Below, piece after piece: positions 51,963-61,675 of a stretch of DNA of 64,000 nt (position 1 is the stretch's first letter; each line of letters begins with the position of its first letter). Origin of the DNA: Pseudomonas citronellolis (GTDB taxonomy: Bacteria > Pseudomonadota > Gammaproteobacteria > Pseudomonadales > Pseudomonadaceae); the NCBI RefSeq assembly GCF_900112375.1, contig NZ_FOLS01000021.1:62001-126000 (forward strand), in the 5' to 3' direction. Below the pieces are notes generated by a model, which was not told where the DNA came from, made no database searches, and saw only the letters and a program-made list of their open reading frames with translations. The position numbers and the translations under genes were made by a program.

Positions 51963-54900
51963 TCAATGCGCCGGTGTCGGCTCGCCCTCTGGCGCCAGGT
52001 CCTTCTTCGCCACCAGCGTGTACACGCACGGCAGCACGAACAGGGTGAAGAGCGTGCCCACGGTCATCCCGGTGGCGATCACCACGCCGATGTCGAAGCG
52101 GCTCACCGCGCCGGCGCCGGTGGCCAGCAGCAGCGGGATCACCCCCAGGACCATGGCCGCGGTGGTCATCAGCACCGGGCGCAGGCGGATGGCCGCGGCT
52201 TCCTCCACCGCCTCGCGCACGCCCAGGCCGCGTTCGTGGCGCAGCTGGTTGGCGAACTCGACGATGAGGATGCCGTGCTTGCTGATCAGCCCGATCAGCG
52301 TCACCAGGCCCACCTGGGTGTAGATGTTCAGGCTCGACAGGCCGAGGAACAGCGGCACCAGCGCGCCGCAGATCGACAGCGGCACCGTGACCATGATCAC
52401 CAGCGGGTCGCGGAAGCTCTCGAACTGCGCGGCCAGCACCAGGAAGATCACCGCCAGGGCCAGGCCGAAGGTCAGCAGCAGCGCGTTGCCTTCCTGGACG
52501 AACTGCCGCGAGGCGCCGGCGTAGTCGAAGGCGAAGCCGCGCGGCGACTCCTGCTCGGCGATCTGCTTCACGCTGTCGATGGCATCGCCCATGCTCACCA
52601 GCGGCACGCCGGAGATGATCGCCGAGTTCAGCTGCTGGAACTGGTTGAGCTGGCGCGGCCGCGCGCGCTCGTGCAGGGTCACCACGGTGGACAGCGGCAG
52701 CAACTCGCCGCGGCCGTTCTTCACGTAGTAGCTGCCCAGCCACTCGGGGTTCTCGCGGAAGCGCCGCTCGACCTGGGCGATCACCTTGTAGCTGCGCCCG
52801 TCGATGGTGAAGCGGTTGATCTCGCCCTCGCCCAGCAGGCTGGCCAGGGTGATGCCCAGGTCCTGCATGGACACGCCCATCTGCGCCGCCTTGGCGCGGT
52901 CGATGTCGACCACCAGCTCCGGCTTGTCGAAGGCCAGGTCGAGGTCGAGGAAGGCGAACTTGCCGGATTCCTCGGCGCGCTTCTTCACCCGCTCGGCCAC
53001 CTGCAGCAGCGACTCGTAGTCGCTGGCGGTGTTGATCACGAACTGGAATGGCAGGCCCTCGCCGGTGCCCGGCAGCGACGGCAGGTTGAAGCCGAAGATC
53101 TGCAGGCCGGGGATCTTGTCCAGCTCTGCCTGCACCGCGTGGAGCAGCTCCATCTGGCTGCGCTCGCGTTCGTCCCAGGGTTTGAGCAGCATGCCGCCGA
53201 TGCCGCTCTGCACACCGTTGTAGCCGTTGATCTGGAACGCCGAATAGTACTCGGGGAAGGTGCGGAAGATGTGCTCGTACTCGCTGGTGTACTTGTTCAG
53301 GTAGTCCAGGTTGGCGGTCTGCGGCGCGTTGGCCATGAGGAAGACGATGCCCTGGTCTTCCTCCGGCGCCAGTTCCTTGTGGGTGAACACCAGCAGCAGC
53401 GGGATGATCGCCAGTACCAGCGCGCCGAACACCAGCACCACCGGGCGGTTGTCCAGGGTGGCGTGGAGGCTGCGCTGGTAGCGTCGCTTCAGGCCTTCGA
53501 AGAGCTGGTCCAGGCGGTGCGACAGGCCGCTGGGGTTCTCGTCGTGGCGCAGCAGGCGCGAGCACATCATCGGCGACAGTGTCAGCGCGACTACGCCGGA
53601 GATGATCACCGCGCCGGCCAGGGTGAAGGCGAACTCCTTGAACAGCGCGCCGGTCAGGCCGCTGAGGAAGCCGATGGGGGCATACACCGCGGCCAGGGTG
53701 ATGGTCATTGTGACCACCGGCACGGCGATTTCCCGGGCGCCCTCGATGGCGCCCTGGAAGGGCGACTTGCCGTCCTCGATGTGGCGGTGGATGTTCTCCA
53801 CCACCACGATGGCGTCGTCCACCACCAGGCCGATGGCGAGCACCATGGCCAGCAGCGTCAGCAGGTTGATGGAGTAGCCCATCAGCTGCATGAAGAACAG
53901 CACGCCGATCATCGACAACGGGATGGTCACCACCGGGATCAGCACCGAGCGGAAGGCGCCGAGGAACAGGAAGACCACCACGATGACGATGAGGATGGCC
54001 TCGCCGAGGGTCTTCACTACCTCGTCGATGGAGGCCTGGATGAAGCGCGTGGCGTCGTAGGCGATGGACACCTTCAGGTCCGGCGGCAGCTGTTCCTCCA
54101 GCTCGGGCATCTTGGCGCGGACTTCCTTGATCACGTCCAGCGGGTTGGAGCTGGGCGTGCCCTTGATGCCGATGTACACCGAGGGGATGCCGTTGAACGA
54201 GCTGACCGAGTCGTAGCTGGCCGCGCCCAGTTCCACCCGCGCCACGTCGCTCATCAGCACGCGGCGATCGCCCAGGGTCTTCAGCGGGATGGCGGCGAAG
54301 GCCTGCGGCGACTTCAGGTCGGTGGCGGCGTTGACGCTGGTGACCACCAGCTCGCCCTTCACCTCGCCGGCGGCGGAGAGGAAGTTGTACTTGCGCACGG
54401 CGTCGTCGATGTCGCTGGCGGTGATGCCGTAGGCGGCCATCTTCACCGGGTCCAGCCACAGGCGCATGGCGAACACCTGGTTGCCGAGGATCTCGGCCTC
54501 GGCGATACCCGGCAGGGTGGCGAGCTTGGGCTGGATCACCCGCGACAGGTAGTCGGTGATCTGCGGGTTGTCCATGTGCTCGCTGTAGAAGCTGATGTAC
54601 ATCAGCGCCGAGGCGTCGGCGGCTTCCTTGTCCAGCACCGGGTCCTCGGCGTCGGGCGGCAGCTGCGTCTTCACCTCGCCGATCTTCGACAGCAGCTCGG
54701 TCACCAGGCGGTCGGTGTTGGCGCCGATGTGCGCGTAGATGGAGATCACCGAGTAGTTCTGCCGGCTCACCGAGGTCATGTAGTCGATGCCTTCGGCGCT
54801 GGCCAGGCTCTGCTGCAGCGGCTGGGTGATGTAGCCCTGGATGGTCTCGGCGTTGGCCCCGGCGTAGAAGGTGGTGACGGTGATCAGCGCGTTCTCCATC

Positions 54901-55016
54901 TGCGGGTATTCGCGGATCACCAGGCGGCTGAAGGCCTGCATGCCGAGCAGGACGATCAGCAGGCTGACCACCGTCGCCAGCACCGGGCGGCGGATGAAGG
55001 GATCGGTAAAGGCCAT
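51963..55016 (-). CDS. mexW: RND efflux pump inner-membrane subunit, MexW-like
   Basis: 1017 aa, HAE1-type RND pump. N-terminus MAFTDPFIRRPVLATVVSLL, twelve TM helices in two halves, TM4 proton-relay residues in LAIGLVVDDAIVVVENI (two Asp), large periplasmic porter domains, C-terminal GLVTLIGLISKHGILIVEFA. From memory the sequence and neighbours match MexW, which with MexV and OprM expels fluoroquinolones, tetracycline, chloramphenicol and erythromycin. No outer-membrane channel gene is adjacent, consistent with use of a shared one. 89 bp after mexV. Confidence 0.92.
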   Translation of the reverse strand: MAFTDPFIRRPVLATVVSLLIVLLGMQAFSRLVIREYPQMENALITVTTFYAGANAETIQGYITQPLQQSLASAEGIDYMTSVSRQNYSVISIYAHIGANTDRLVTELLSKIGEVKTQLPPDAEDPVLDKEAADASALMYISFYSEHMDNPQITDYLSRVIQPKLATLPGIAEAEILGNQVFAMRLWLDPVKMAAYGITASDIDDAVRKYNFLSAAGEVKGELVVTSVNAATDLKSPQAFAAIPLKTLGDRRVLMSDVARVELGAASYDSVSSFNGIPSVYIGIKGTPSSNPLDVIKEVRAKMPELEEQLPPDLKVSIAYDATRFIQASIDEVVKTLGEAILIVIVVVFLFLGAFRSVLIPVVTIPLSMIGVLFFMQLMGYSINLLTLLAMVLAIGLVVDDAIVVVENIHRHIEDGKSPFQGAIEGAREIAVPVVTMTITLAAVYAPIGFLSGLTGALFKEFAFTLAGAVIISGVVALTLSPMMCSRLLRHDENPSGLSHRLDQLFEGLKRRYQRSLHATLDNRPVVLVFGALVLAIIPLLLVFTHKELAPEEDQGIVFLMANAPQTANLDYLNKYTSEYEHIFRTFPEYYSAFQINGYNGVQSGIGGMLLKPWDERERSQMELLHAVQAELDKIPGLQIFGFNLPSLPGTGEGLPFQFVINTASDYESLLQVAERVKKRAEESGKFAFLDLDLAFDKPELVVDIDRAKAAQMGVSMQDLGITLASLLGEGEINRFTIDGRSYKVIAQVERRFRENPEWLGSYYVKNGRGELLPLSTVVTLHERARPRQLNQFQQLNSAIISGVPLVSMGDAIDSVKQIAEQESPRGFAFDYAGASRQFVQEGNALLLTFGLALAVIFLVLAAQFESFRDPLVIMVTVPLSICGALVPLFLGLSSLNIYTQVGLVTLIGLISKHGILIVEFANQLRHERGLGVREAVEEAAAIRLRPVLMTTAAMVLGVIPLLLATGAGAVSRFDIGVVIATGMTVGTLFTLFVLPCVYTLVAKKDLAPEGEPTPAH

Positions 55017-55105
55017 GGTTCCAGTCCTTTGTCATTGCGCCCGCGCGGCCGTGGCCGGGCGGGGTTCGGCGGCCGAGCGGGCCGCCCTGGTGCTTGGGTT
55101 GCGGC

Positions 55106-56218
55106 TCAGCGCACGTCGTCGACGATGGCCACCGGGGTGCCGCTGTCCAGCTTGAGCTGGCCGCTGGTCACCACCTGGTCGCCGACCTTCAGGCCGTCGA
55201 GGATCACCGCCTTGCCTTCGCGGCGCTCGCCGACCTTGACGAAGCGGCGCTCCACGGCCAGCAGCGGCTGGCCCTTGGCATCGTTCTGCGGCTTGCCGTC
55301 CTTGTCCTGCTTCGGCCCCACCACGTACACCGAGTTGCCGTACAGGGTGAAGGCGATGGCGGTTTCCGGCACCACCACGCGCTGCGCGGTTTCCGGCAGC
55401 TGCACCTCGAGGCTGGCGAACATCCCCGGCAGCAGCTTGCCGTCGGGGTTGGCCATGCCGGCGCGCACCTGCAGGTTGCGCGTCTCGTTGTCCACCCGCG
55501 GGTTCAGCGCCTGGATGCGCGCCTCGAACACCTGGCCCGGGTAGGCCGCGACCGTGACCAGCACGCGCTGGCCGACCTGCAGGCGGGGGAAGTCCTGTTC
55601 CGGCAGGAAGAAGTCCACCAGCAGGGTGGAAAGGTCCTGCAGGGTGGCGATGGGCGTGCCCGGCGAGACGTAGTCGCCGACGTCCACCTGGCGGATGCCG
55701 ATGGTGCCGCCGAAGGGGGCGAGCACACGCTTCTTCGCCAGCGCCGCCTTGAGCTGCGCGACCGTGGCGCTGGAGCGCTGCAGCTGCGCGGCCAGGCGGT
55801 CGAACTCGCTCTTGGAGATGGCCTGGCGGCCGACCAGGCTGCGGCCGCGCTCGAATTCCACCTGGGCCAGGTTGAGGTCGGCCTCGGCGGTGCGCAGAGT
55901 GGCGGCCTCGACGTCGTTCTCCAGTTGCACGATGGGCTGGTCGACGCGGACCTTCTCGCCGGAGGCGAACAGCACCTGGCGCACGGTGCCCGAGGCTTCG
56001 GCGGTGAGCACCACGCCCTGGTTGGCGCGCAGGGTGCCGATGGCCGGCAGGCGGCTCTGCCAGGTGAGTTCCTCGGCCTTGACCGCGGTGACGCTGACCG
56101 GCGGGCGCGGCGCGGTGAACTGGGCGATCTGCTTCTGGATGGAGAAGTACTTGGAGCCGGCGAGCACCGCGACTATGACGGCGACCGCGCCGAGCATGAT
56201 CAGCATGCGGCGCAACAT
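55106..56218 (-). CDS. mexV: RND efflux membrane fusion protein, MexV-like
   Basis: 370 aa from ATG 56218 with AAGGAACAGGA upstream; a longer frame to 56383 lacks support. One N-terminal TM/signal anchor (MLRRMLIMLGAVAVIVAVLA), then the usual lipoyl and hairpin domains (VLTAEASGTVRQVLFASGEK, FERGRSLVGRQAISKSEFDR coiled-coil) and beta-barrel part (APFGGTIGIRQVDVGDYVSP). No lipobox, unlike MexA. Partner of the downstream RND gene. The 223 bp upstream contain no regulator gene, so control is unclear. Confidence 0.92.
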   Translation of the reverse strand: MLRRMLIMLGAVAVIVAVLAGSKYFSIQKQIAQFTAPRPPVSVTAVKAEELTWQSRLPAIGTLRANQGVVLTAEASGTVRQVLFASGEKVRVDQPIVQLENDVEAATLRTAEADLNLAQVEFERGRSLVGRQAISKSEFDRLAAQLQRSSATVAQLKAALAKKRVLAPFGGTIGIRQVDVGDYVSPGTPIATLQDLSTLLVDFFLPEQDFPRLQVGQRVLVTVAAYPGQVFEARIQALNPRVDNETRNLQVRAGMANPDGKLLPGMFASLEVQLPETAQRVVVPETAIAFTLYGNSVYVVGPKQDKDGKPQNDAKGQPLLAVERRFVKVGERREGKAVILDGLKVGDQVVTSGQLKLDSGTPVAIVDDVR

Positions 56219-56441
56219 GTTCCTGTTCCTTGGTAAGTGCCTGGCGGCTCTGCGCTGCGAGGGGCCCGTTCCTGTATGGCCGGCCCTGCCTTCGCGGGAC
56301 TGCATCGGTTCCCGGAGCCTGGCGGGAATGCCCCGTTGCGGGGCAGAAGTGCGCACATTAGACGGAGTTCGCCGCCGCGTCAAAGTGCCTTGATTGCAGG
56401 ACGTTTCCCCTCGCGGAGGATTTACCGCGGCCCTGCGCGGT

Positions 56442-57539
56442 TCAGGACGCCAGGTGCAGGTGGTTGTCCCAGAACGCCGGCGGCAGTTGCAGCGGCTCGG
56501 CGGCGATCTTCTCGCCGCGGCAGTCGTAGAGGCGGCAGCGGCCCTGGCCGGAGGTGACCACGAAGCCGTCCTTCACCGCGCCGACGCCGGCGCAGTCGGG
56601 CAGCGGCGCGTCCAGGCGCAGGGCGCCGCTGTCCAGGTCCCAGATGAAGAAGCGGTTGCCGCGCGGCGCGGTCAGGGCCACCAGGCGCAGTTCGTCGTGC
56701 ACCGCCACGCTGGCGGTGTACTGGACCATTGCCTGGCGCTGTTCCTCGCCCAGCAGGAAAGGCTGGAAGGGCTGGCCGGGGCGCTTGATGGCGAGCAGGT
56801 CGGCGGCCTCGTGGGCGTCGCCCATGAACTGCTGGCAGGCGACGATGGTGCCGTCGGCGGCGATGGCCAGGTGGCGCACGCTGTTCATCTGCTGGGCCAG
56901 GGTTTCCTTGGAGACCAGCGAGCCGTCGCGGCGCATCAGCACCAGGCTCGGTTCCATGGCGTCGAGGTTCATTTCCACCCGGCTTTCGGCCTCGGTGCGG
57001 ATGCCGCCGTTGGCCACCACCAGGGTTTCGCCGTCGGGCAGCCAGGCCACTTCGTGGGGGCCCAGGCCGTGGGTCGGTACTTCACCGGCGTGCGCCAGCT
57101 TCTCGCCGTCGAAGCGGTAGATGCCGAGCAGGCCGCGGCCCGGGGCGGTGGTGTCGTTCTCGGTGGCGTAGAGCCACTCGCCGTCCTTGTGCCACACGCC
57201 GTGGCCGTAGAAGTGGCGGTCCGGCTGCGAGTCCAGTGTCTGCAGCAGGCGGCCGTCCTCCAGGCTCACCAGGTAGCTCTGGCGCCCCGGGCGGCGGGCC
57301 ACGAACAGCGCCAGCGGCAGCGTCGGGTGCTGGACGATGGCGTGGCAGCGCAGGCCGACCTCGGTGGCGAACGCGCAGCTGCCGTCCAGGCGGTAGCCCA
57401 CCGCGTAGTGCTTGCCATCCGCGTCGTCGCGGGCGGACAGCAGCAGGGGCTCCTTGCCCTTGCGCGACAGCGTCCAGCCGCCGAAGGAGAGGGCGCCGAG
57501 CAGCAGGCTGCCCAGGCCGATCACGTGACGTCGCAGCAT
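56442..57539 (-). CDS. DUF1513 periplasmic beta-propeller-type protein
   Basis: 365 aa from ATG 57539 with AGAGGTG upstream. N-terminal RR-type signal (MLRRHVIGLGSLLLGALSFG) suggests export, possibly by Tat. Repeating WD/YVTN-like blades (FYGHGVWHKDGEWLYATEND, GLGPHEVAWLPDGETLVVAN). DUF1513 proteins occur next to imelysins and di-heme DUF1111 lipoproteins. Fourth gene of the apparent iron-responsive run; 63 bp after the imelysin gene. Confidence 0.85.
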   Translation of the reverse strand: MLRRHVIGLGSLLLGALSFGGWTLSRKGKEPLLLSARDDADGKHYAVGYRLDGSCAFATEVGLRCHAIVQHPTLPLALFVARRPGRQSYLVSLEDGRLLQTLDSQPDRHFYGHGVWHKDGEWLYATENDTTAPGRGLLGIYRFDGEKLAHAGEVPTHGLGPHEVAWLPDGETLVVANGGIRTEAESRVEMNLDAMEPSLVLMRRDGSLVSKETLAQQMNSVRHLAIAADGTIVACQQFMGDAHEAADLLAIKRPGQPFQPFLLGEEQRQAMVQYTASVAVHDELRLVALTAPRGNRFFIWDLDSGALRLDAPLPDCAGVGAVKDGFVVTSGQGRCRLYDCRGEKIAAEPLQLPPAFWDNHLHLAS

Positions 57540-57602
57540 GGCGTTCACCTCTTTCACTTCATTCACCCTGACCTGGTGAGCTGAAATCCGGCGCTCAGCT
57601 GA

Positions 57603-58664
57603 TCAGTCGCCGTCGTTGGCGTTGAAGCCCAGCTGTACGTTCAGCGCCTTGGCCAGCTCGCCCTCGTGCAGGCGGTGGACCACGTTCAGGCTGTCGTACA
57701 GCTCGTTGAGCTGCTTGATCCCGGCGTCGTCCTTGAGCAGTTCGCCCAGGGGCTGCTTGAGCGCGGCGAACTTGCCGTGGACGTCGGCGTAGGCGGCGTC
57801 GATCTTGCCGGCCAGGTCCTTCTGCTCGCTCGGCAGCAGGGCGCGCAGGCCCTTGCCGTCGGTGCCTTTCCACAGCGCCTCGGCGCCATTCAGGCTCGAC
57901 TCCAGGCTGGCCAGGGAGATGTCGCTGCGCCAGTTTTCGGCCTGGAACGGCTGCGGGATGCCCTTGCTCTGGCGGCCCAGCGGGGTGCCGAGCTTCTTCT
58001 TCAGCATGTCCAGGGCGGTGACCTGCACGCGCATCATCTCGGCGATGGCCTCGTGGGCGTCGGCGTAGCGCTCGTTGGGGAACTTGCTCATCTGCGCGAG
58101 CATGCCGTTGTCGGCCTTCCAGCGCGTCAGGATGTCCTGGGCCAGGGCCTGCTGGTGCTCGCCGATGGCTTCCAGCAGCGGGCAGTAGCGCGCGCGGGTG
58201 GCGGCGTCGGCCAGGTCGATCCTGGCGTCGAAGAGGATGTATTCGTAGGCGGTCAGGCCCTGCACCACCACGCTGGACTTGGCCAGGGTGGCGGGGGTGA
58301 TCTGCGCGTCGCCGCTGAGCAGTTGCTCCACCTGGCGTGCTACCAGGTTCTTCTTGTCCGGGTAGAACTGGATCTGCCAGGCGCGGTTGCCCTCGGCCAG
58401 CGGGCCGATCAGCAGCGGCTGCAGCTCGGCCCAGGCCTTCTGCGCGGCGACGAAATCGGCGCGAGCCTTGGCCAGCTCTTCCTTGCCCTGGCAGAAGGCC
58501 AGGGAGCTGGCGGCCAGGGCGCGGTCTGCGTCGACCCAGCGGCTGTAGGCCGGCAGGATCACCTGCTGGGCCAGCGCGGCGCTGGTGGTCGCCTGCGGGT
58601 CCTGCGGCGAGCAGGCGCCCAGGGCGATGGCGAGGCTGGTGAGCAGTAGTCGGGGGCGGAACAT
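57603..58664 (-). CDS. Imelysin-family lipoprotein
   Basis: 353 aa. Lipobox AIALGAC at about residue 18. Imelysin domain with LTAYEYILFDA, a variant of the GxHxxE iron/peptidase motif (here T-A-Y-E-Y), so the metal site seen in the other imelysin (60270) is degenerate. Second imelysin copy of the cluster, 10 bp downstream of the DUF1111 gene. Probably outer-membrane or periplasmic and part of a metal-handling complex. Confidence 0.87.
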   Translation of the reverse strand: MFRPRLLLTSLAIALGACSPQDPQATTSAALAQQVILPAYSRWVDADRALAASSLAFCQGKEELAKARADFVAAQKAWAELQPLLIGPLAEGNRAWQIQFYPDKKNLVARQVEQLLSGDAQITPATLAKSSVVVQGLTAYEYILFDARIDLADAATRARYCPLLEAIGEHQQALAQDILTRWKADNGMLAQMSKFPNERYADAHEAIAEMMRVQVTALDMLKKKLGTPLGRQSKGIPQPFQAENWRSDISLASLESSLNGAEALWKGTDGKGLRALLPSEQKDLAGKIDAAYADVHGKFAALKQPLGELLKDDAGIKQLNELYDSLNVVHRLHEGELAKALNVQLGFNANDGD

Positions 58665-58674
58665 GTTCGGCTCC

Positions 58675-60093
58675 TTAGAGTGAATTCAGGAAGTCCAGCA
58701 GGGCGCTGCGCTGCGCGGCGTCGAAGGCCAGTACCCGCTGCCTGGCCGACTCGGCCTCGCCGCCGTGCCAGAGCACGGCTTCCAGCAGGTTGCGCGCGCG
58801 CCCGTCGTGGAGGAACTGGGTATGGCCGTTGACCACCTCGGTCAGGCCGATGCCCCATAGCGGCGGGGTGCGCCAGTCGCGTCCGCTGGCGAGAAATTCC
58901 GGGCGATTGTCCGCGAGTCCCTCGCCCATGTCATGTAGTAGAAGGTCGCTGTAGGGGCGGATCACCTGGTTGGCCAGTTCCGGCTCGGCGGCGTCGGGCC
59001 CGGTGGTGAACTTCGGGGTGTGGCAGCCGGCGCAGCCGGCCTGGTGGAACAGCGCCTTGCCGGCCAGCACCTGCGGGTCGTCGACCTTGCGCCGCGCCGG
59101 CACCGCGAGGTTGCGCGCGTAGAAGGCGACCTGATCGAAGATGCGCTGGCTGACCTCGGGCTTGCCGCCGTCGACGGCCTGGCGGCAGTCGACCTGGGCC
59201 TCGGTGCAGTCGTCGCTGGGCAGCAGGGGGCTGGTCAGGCCCATGTCGCCGGAGAAGGCGTGGGTGTTCTGCTGCGCCACGTCGGGCTGCCCGGCCTTCC
59301 AGCCGAAGCGGCCGAGCACGGTCTGCTGGCGGGCGTCGTCCCAGACGCGGTTGGCGCGGCCGCGGATGCCGTCGCCGTTGCGGTCCTCGGCGTCGGCATT
59401 GGCCAGGATCGCCGCTTCGGGGATGGCCTCCAGCAGGCCCAGGCCGATCATCGGCGGGGCGACGCGGGCGGAGAACAGGGTGTCCGGGTGCATGGGGCCG
59501 TAGCCCAGTTCGGTGAGGCGCAGGATCGGCTTGCGCAGCTCGACTTCGGTGCCGTCCTTGAAGCTCACCTTCAGCGGTTCGTAGTCCATGCGCACCCGCG
59601 CCTCGGGGGCCACGCCGGGAATCGCCGAGTCCTGCAGCTGGCCGCCGTAGACCGGCTCGGGCACCACGCCCAGGCGCTTGAGGGTGCGTGCGTCCTCGGC
59701 GCCGGCGGGAATCGACAGGCGCACCAGCATGGACACCGCGTTGATGTCCTTGGGCCCCGGCGGATGGCCGCGGCCGTCCTTGATGTGGCAGTTCTGGCAG
59801 GCGTTGGTGTTGTACAGCGGCCCCAGGCCGTCGCGCGCGGTGGTGGTGGTGGGCGCGATCACCCAGGGGTTGCGGAAGAAGCTGTTGCCCACGCTGAAGT
59901 CCAGGCGGCGGCTGGGCGTGAGGTTGCCCGAGGGCATGGAGTAGGCGTTGCGGTCGGCCTGGTACACGGTGGCGCCGCCGCCGGACAGGGCCTCGCCCGG
60001 TTCGGCCACCGCCTTGGGCTCTTCGCGACCGCAGCCGGCGAGGGCAAGGGTAGCGAGCAGGGCGGCGAGGGCTGCGGTTGGACGGCGGTACAT
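58675..60093 (-). CDS. Di-heme thiol-oxidoreductase-like lipoprotein (DUF1111)
   Basis: 472 aa. Lipobox LALAGC at about residue 20. Two c-type heme motifs: CQNCH (about residue 110) and CAGCH (about residue 355), each preceding conserved DUF1111 blocks (RDGLGPLYNTNACQNCHIKD; GKALFHQAGCAGCHTPKF). Family members are remote relatives of bacterial di-heme peroxidases. Located between two imelysin genes, so a redox step in metal uptake is plausible. Start at ATG 60093; the AT-rich palindrome at 60143 lies just upstream. Confidence 0.9.
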   Translation of the reverse strand: MYRRPTAALAALLATLALAGCGREEPKAVAEPGEALSGGGATVYQADRNAYSMPSGNLTPSRRLDFSVGNSFFRNPWVIAPTTTTARDGLGPLYNTNACQNCHIKDGRGHPPGPKDINAVSMLVRLSIPAGAEDARTLKRLGVVPEPVYGGQLQDSAIPGVAPEARVRMDYEPLKVSFKDGTEVELRKPILRLTELGYGPMHPDTLFSARVAPPMIGLGLLEAIPEAAILANADAEDRNGDGIRGRANRVWDDARQQTVLGRFGWKAGQPDVAQQNTHAFSGDMGLTSPLLPSDDCTEAQVDCRQAVDGGKPEVSQRIFDQVAFYARNLAVPARRKVDDPQVLAGKALFHQAGCAGCHTPKFTTGPDAAEPELANQVIRPYSDLLLHDMGEGLADNRPEFLASGRDWRTPPLWGIGLTEVVNGHTQFLHDGRARNLLEAVLWHGGEAESARQRVLAFDAAQRSALLDFLNSL

Positions 60094-60142
60094 CGAGGCG
60101 ATCCAGGCTGAAAAACGGGCGGGCCATCTTAGCAGTTGGGCA

Positions 60143-60167
60143 AATGCAAATATGAAAAATTTGTATT
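60143..60167. promoter_or_regulatory. AT-rich palindrome, possible Fur site, upstream of DUF1111 gene
   Basis: AATGCAAAT, seven-base spacer, ATTTGTATT (8 of 9 complementary), about 50 bp before the DUF1111 start. Same arms as the site at 61676 upstream of the other imelysin. Confidence 0.5.
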
Positions 60168-60196
60168 CGCTATTGCCGTGTGGCCCGGATGAAACG

Positions 60197-60223
60197 CCAA
60201 GGCCCCGGTTCGCGGGGCCTTGG
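60197..60223 (-). terminator. Terminator after the imelysin gene
   Basis: CCAAGGCCCC-GCGAACC-GGGGCCTTGG stem on the minus strand, followed by GCGTTTC; weak T-run. It separates the imelysin gene from the DUF1111 operon. Confidence 0.7.
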
Positions 60224-60269
60224 GTTAGCCGGAGTGCGCTGCGGCCGGTTGCCGCAGCGCGGGCGTCGA

Positions 60270-61616
60270 TCAGAACTGGTGATCGGCGTTGTCCGGTTTC
60301 AGGTCCTGGATGCCCAGGGCGGCGGCGGCCTTCTCGATGGCGCCGGTCTGCTTGACCAGGGAAGCGATGGTGTCGCTGATGATCTTGTGGTCGGCCTCGT
60401 CGGCCGGGGCGATCATCTGGTCGAAGTGCACGCCATCCTTCTCAGCGCGGTCGACGATGGCCTGCATCTTGGCCTGGGTGGCGTCGAGGTCGGCCTTCAG
60501 GTCGGTGTTGGCCTGGGCATCGGCCTTGGCCACCAGGTCGGCCACGCTCGGGCCCTTGACCACGCTGCCATCCACGCGCTTGTACTCGCCCAGGTAGATG
60601 TTGCGGATGCCTTCGGCGTTGAAGTACAGGGTGTGGTGGGTGTTGTCGCTGAAGCAGTCGTGCTCGTCTTCGGTGGAGTTGGCTTCCAGGGCCACCTTCA
60701 TGCGCTCGCCGGCCAGCTCGCCCAGGGACAGGCTGCCCATGCCGAAGAAGATCTTGCGCAGGTTGGCGTCGGCGCCGTCGGCTTCCAGCTTGGCGCGGTA
60801 GTTGTCGGCGACGCCGGCCTTCCAGTTGCCGACCATTTCTTCCAGCTGGGCCACCAGCAGGTCGGTGACGGCTTTCAGGTAGGCCGCGCGGCGGTCGCAG
60901 TGACCGTTGGTGCAGTCCTTGCCCTGGACGTAGTCGGTGTAGGGGCGGTTGCCGGCGCCGGGCTTGGTGCCGTTGAGGTCCTGGCCCCAGAGGAGGAACT
61001 CGATGGCGTGGTAGCCGGTGGCGACGTTGGCTTCGGAGCCGGCCACTTCGTTCAGGCTGGCCAGCTTCTCGCCGGTGATTTCCTTGACGTCGATCTTGTC
61101 TTCGCCGACCTGGATCTCGGTGTTGGCGACGATGTTGGCGCTGGCGGCCGGGTTGCCCTCGGCGTGCTGGTAGTCCTTGGCGACGTAGTCGATCAGGCCT
61201 TCATCCAGCGGCCAGGCGTTGACCGCGCCTTCCCAGTCGTCGACCACCTTGTTGCCGAAGCGGAAGGCTTCGCTCTGCGAGTAGGGCACGCGCGCGGCCA
61301 GCCAGGCCTCGCGGGCGGCCTTGAGGGTTTCTTCGCTGGGCTTGGCGAGGAAGGCGTCGACGGCCTTCTGCAGGGCCTGGGCGGTAGTCAGGGAGTCGCT
61401 GAAGACGGCCTCCGCCATGTCCGCGTAGTTCTTCACCACGGCCTTGACCGCGGCCTCGTCGACCTTGGCGGCGGCCGGGGCGGCGCTCTGGGTGCTGGCG
61501 GCCGGGGTGGCGGCCTGGCTGGCCGGGGCGGAAGCTTCTTTCTTGTCGTCGCCGCAGCCGGCGAGGGAGATAGCGATGGCCAGCAGGCTGGCGGTGGCCC
61601 AGGGCATACGAGTCAT
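60270..61616 (-). CDS. icmP: Imelysin-family iron-regulated lipoprotein (IcmP-like)
   Basis: 448 aa from ATG 61616. Lipobox ISLAGC at about residue 20, then an Ala-rich linker (about 25-55). Imelysin peptidase M75 domain with GYHAIEFLLWGQDLNGTKP, the GxHxxE motif proposed to bind iron, plus CTNGHCDRRAAY cysteines. In P. aeruginosa the locus carries IcmP (insulin-cleaving metalloproteinase), 446 aa, from memory. Relatives such as EfeO and Algp7 take part in ferrous or alginate-bound iron uptake. A Fur-like palindrome lies about 60 bp upstream. Confidence 0.9.
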   Translation of the reverse strand: MTRMPWATASLLAIAISLAGCGDDKKEASAPASQAATPAASTQSAAPAAAKVDEAAVKAVVKNYADMAEAVFSDSLTTAQALQKAVDAFLAKPSEETLKAAREAWLAARVPYSQSEAFRFGNKVVDDWEGAVNAWPLDEGLIDYVAKDYQHAEGNPAASANIVANTEIQVGEDKIDVKEITGEKLASLNEVAGSEANVATGYHAIEFLLWGQDLNGTKPGAGNRPYTDYVQGKDCTNGHCDRRAAYLKAVTDLLVAQLEEMVGNWKAGVADNYRAKLEADGADANLRKIFFGMGSLSLGELAGERMKVALEANSTEDEHDCFSDNTHHTLYFNAEGIRNIYLGEYKRVDGSVVKGPSVADLVAKADAQANTDLKADLDATQAKMQAIVDRAEKDGVHFDQMIAPADEADHKIISDTIASLVKQTGAIEKAAAALGIQDLKPDNADHQF

Positions 61617-61675
61617 GGCGGGTTCCTTAGCATGAGGGTGGCGCAAAAAGGTGTGCGCAACGAAAGCGGCAACAT

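Noticed and set aside
51966..55544. Very long open frame opposite the RND pump genes
   Set aside because: GC-rich antisense shadow: His/Gln/Arg/Val-rich, no ribosome site, spans two genes whose own proteins are clearly conserved families.
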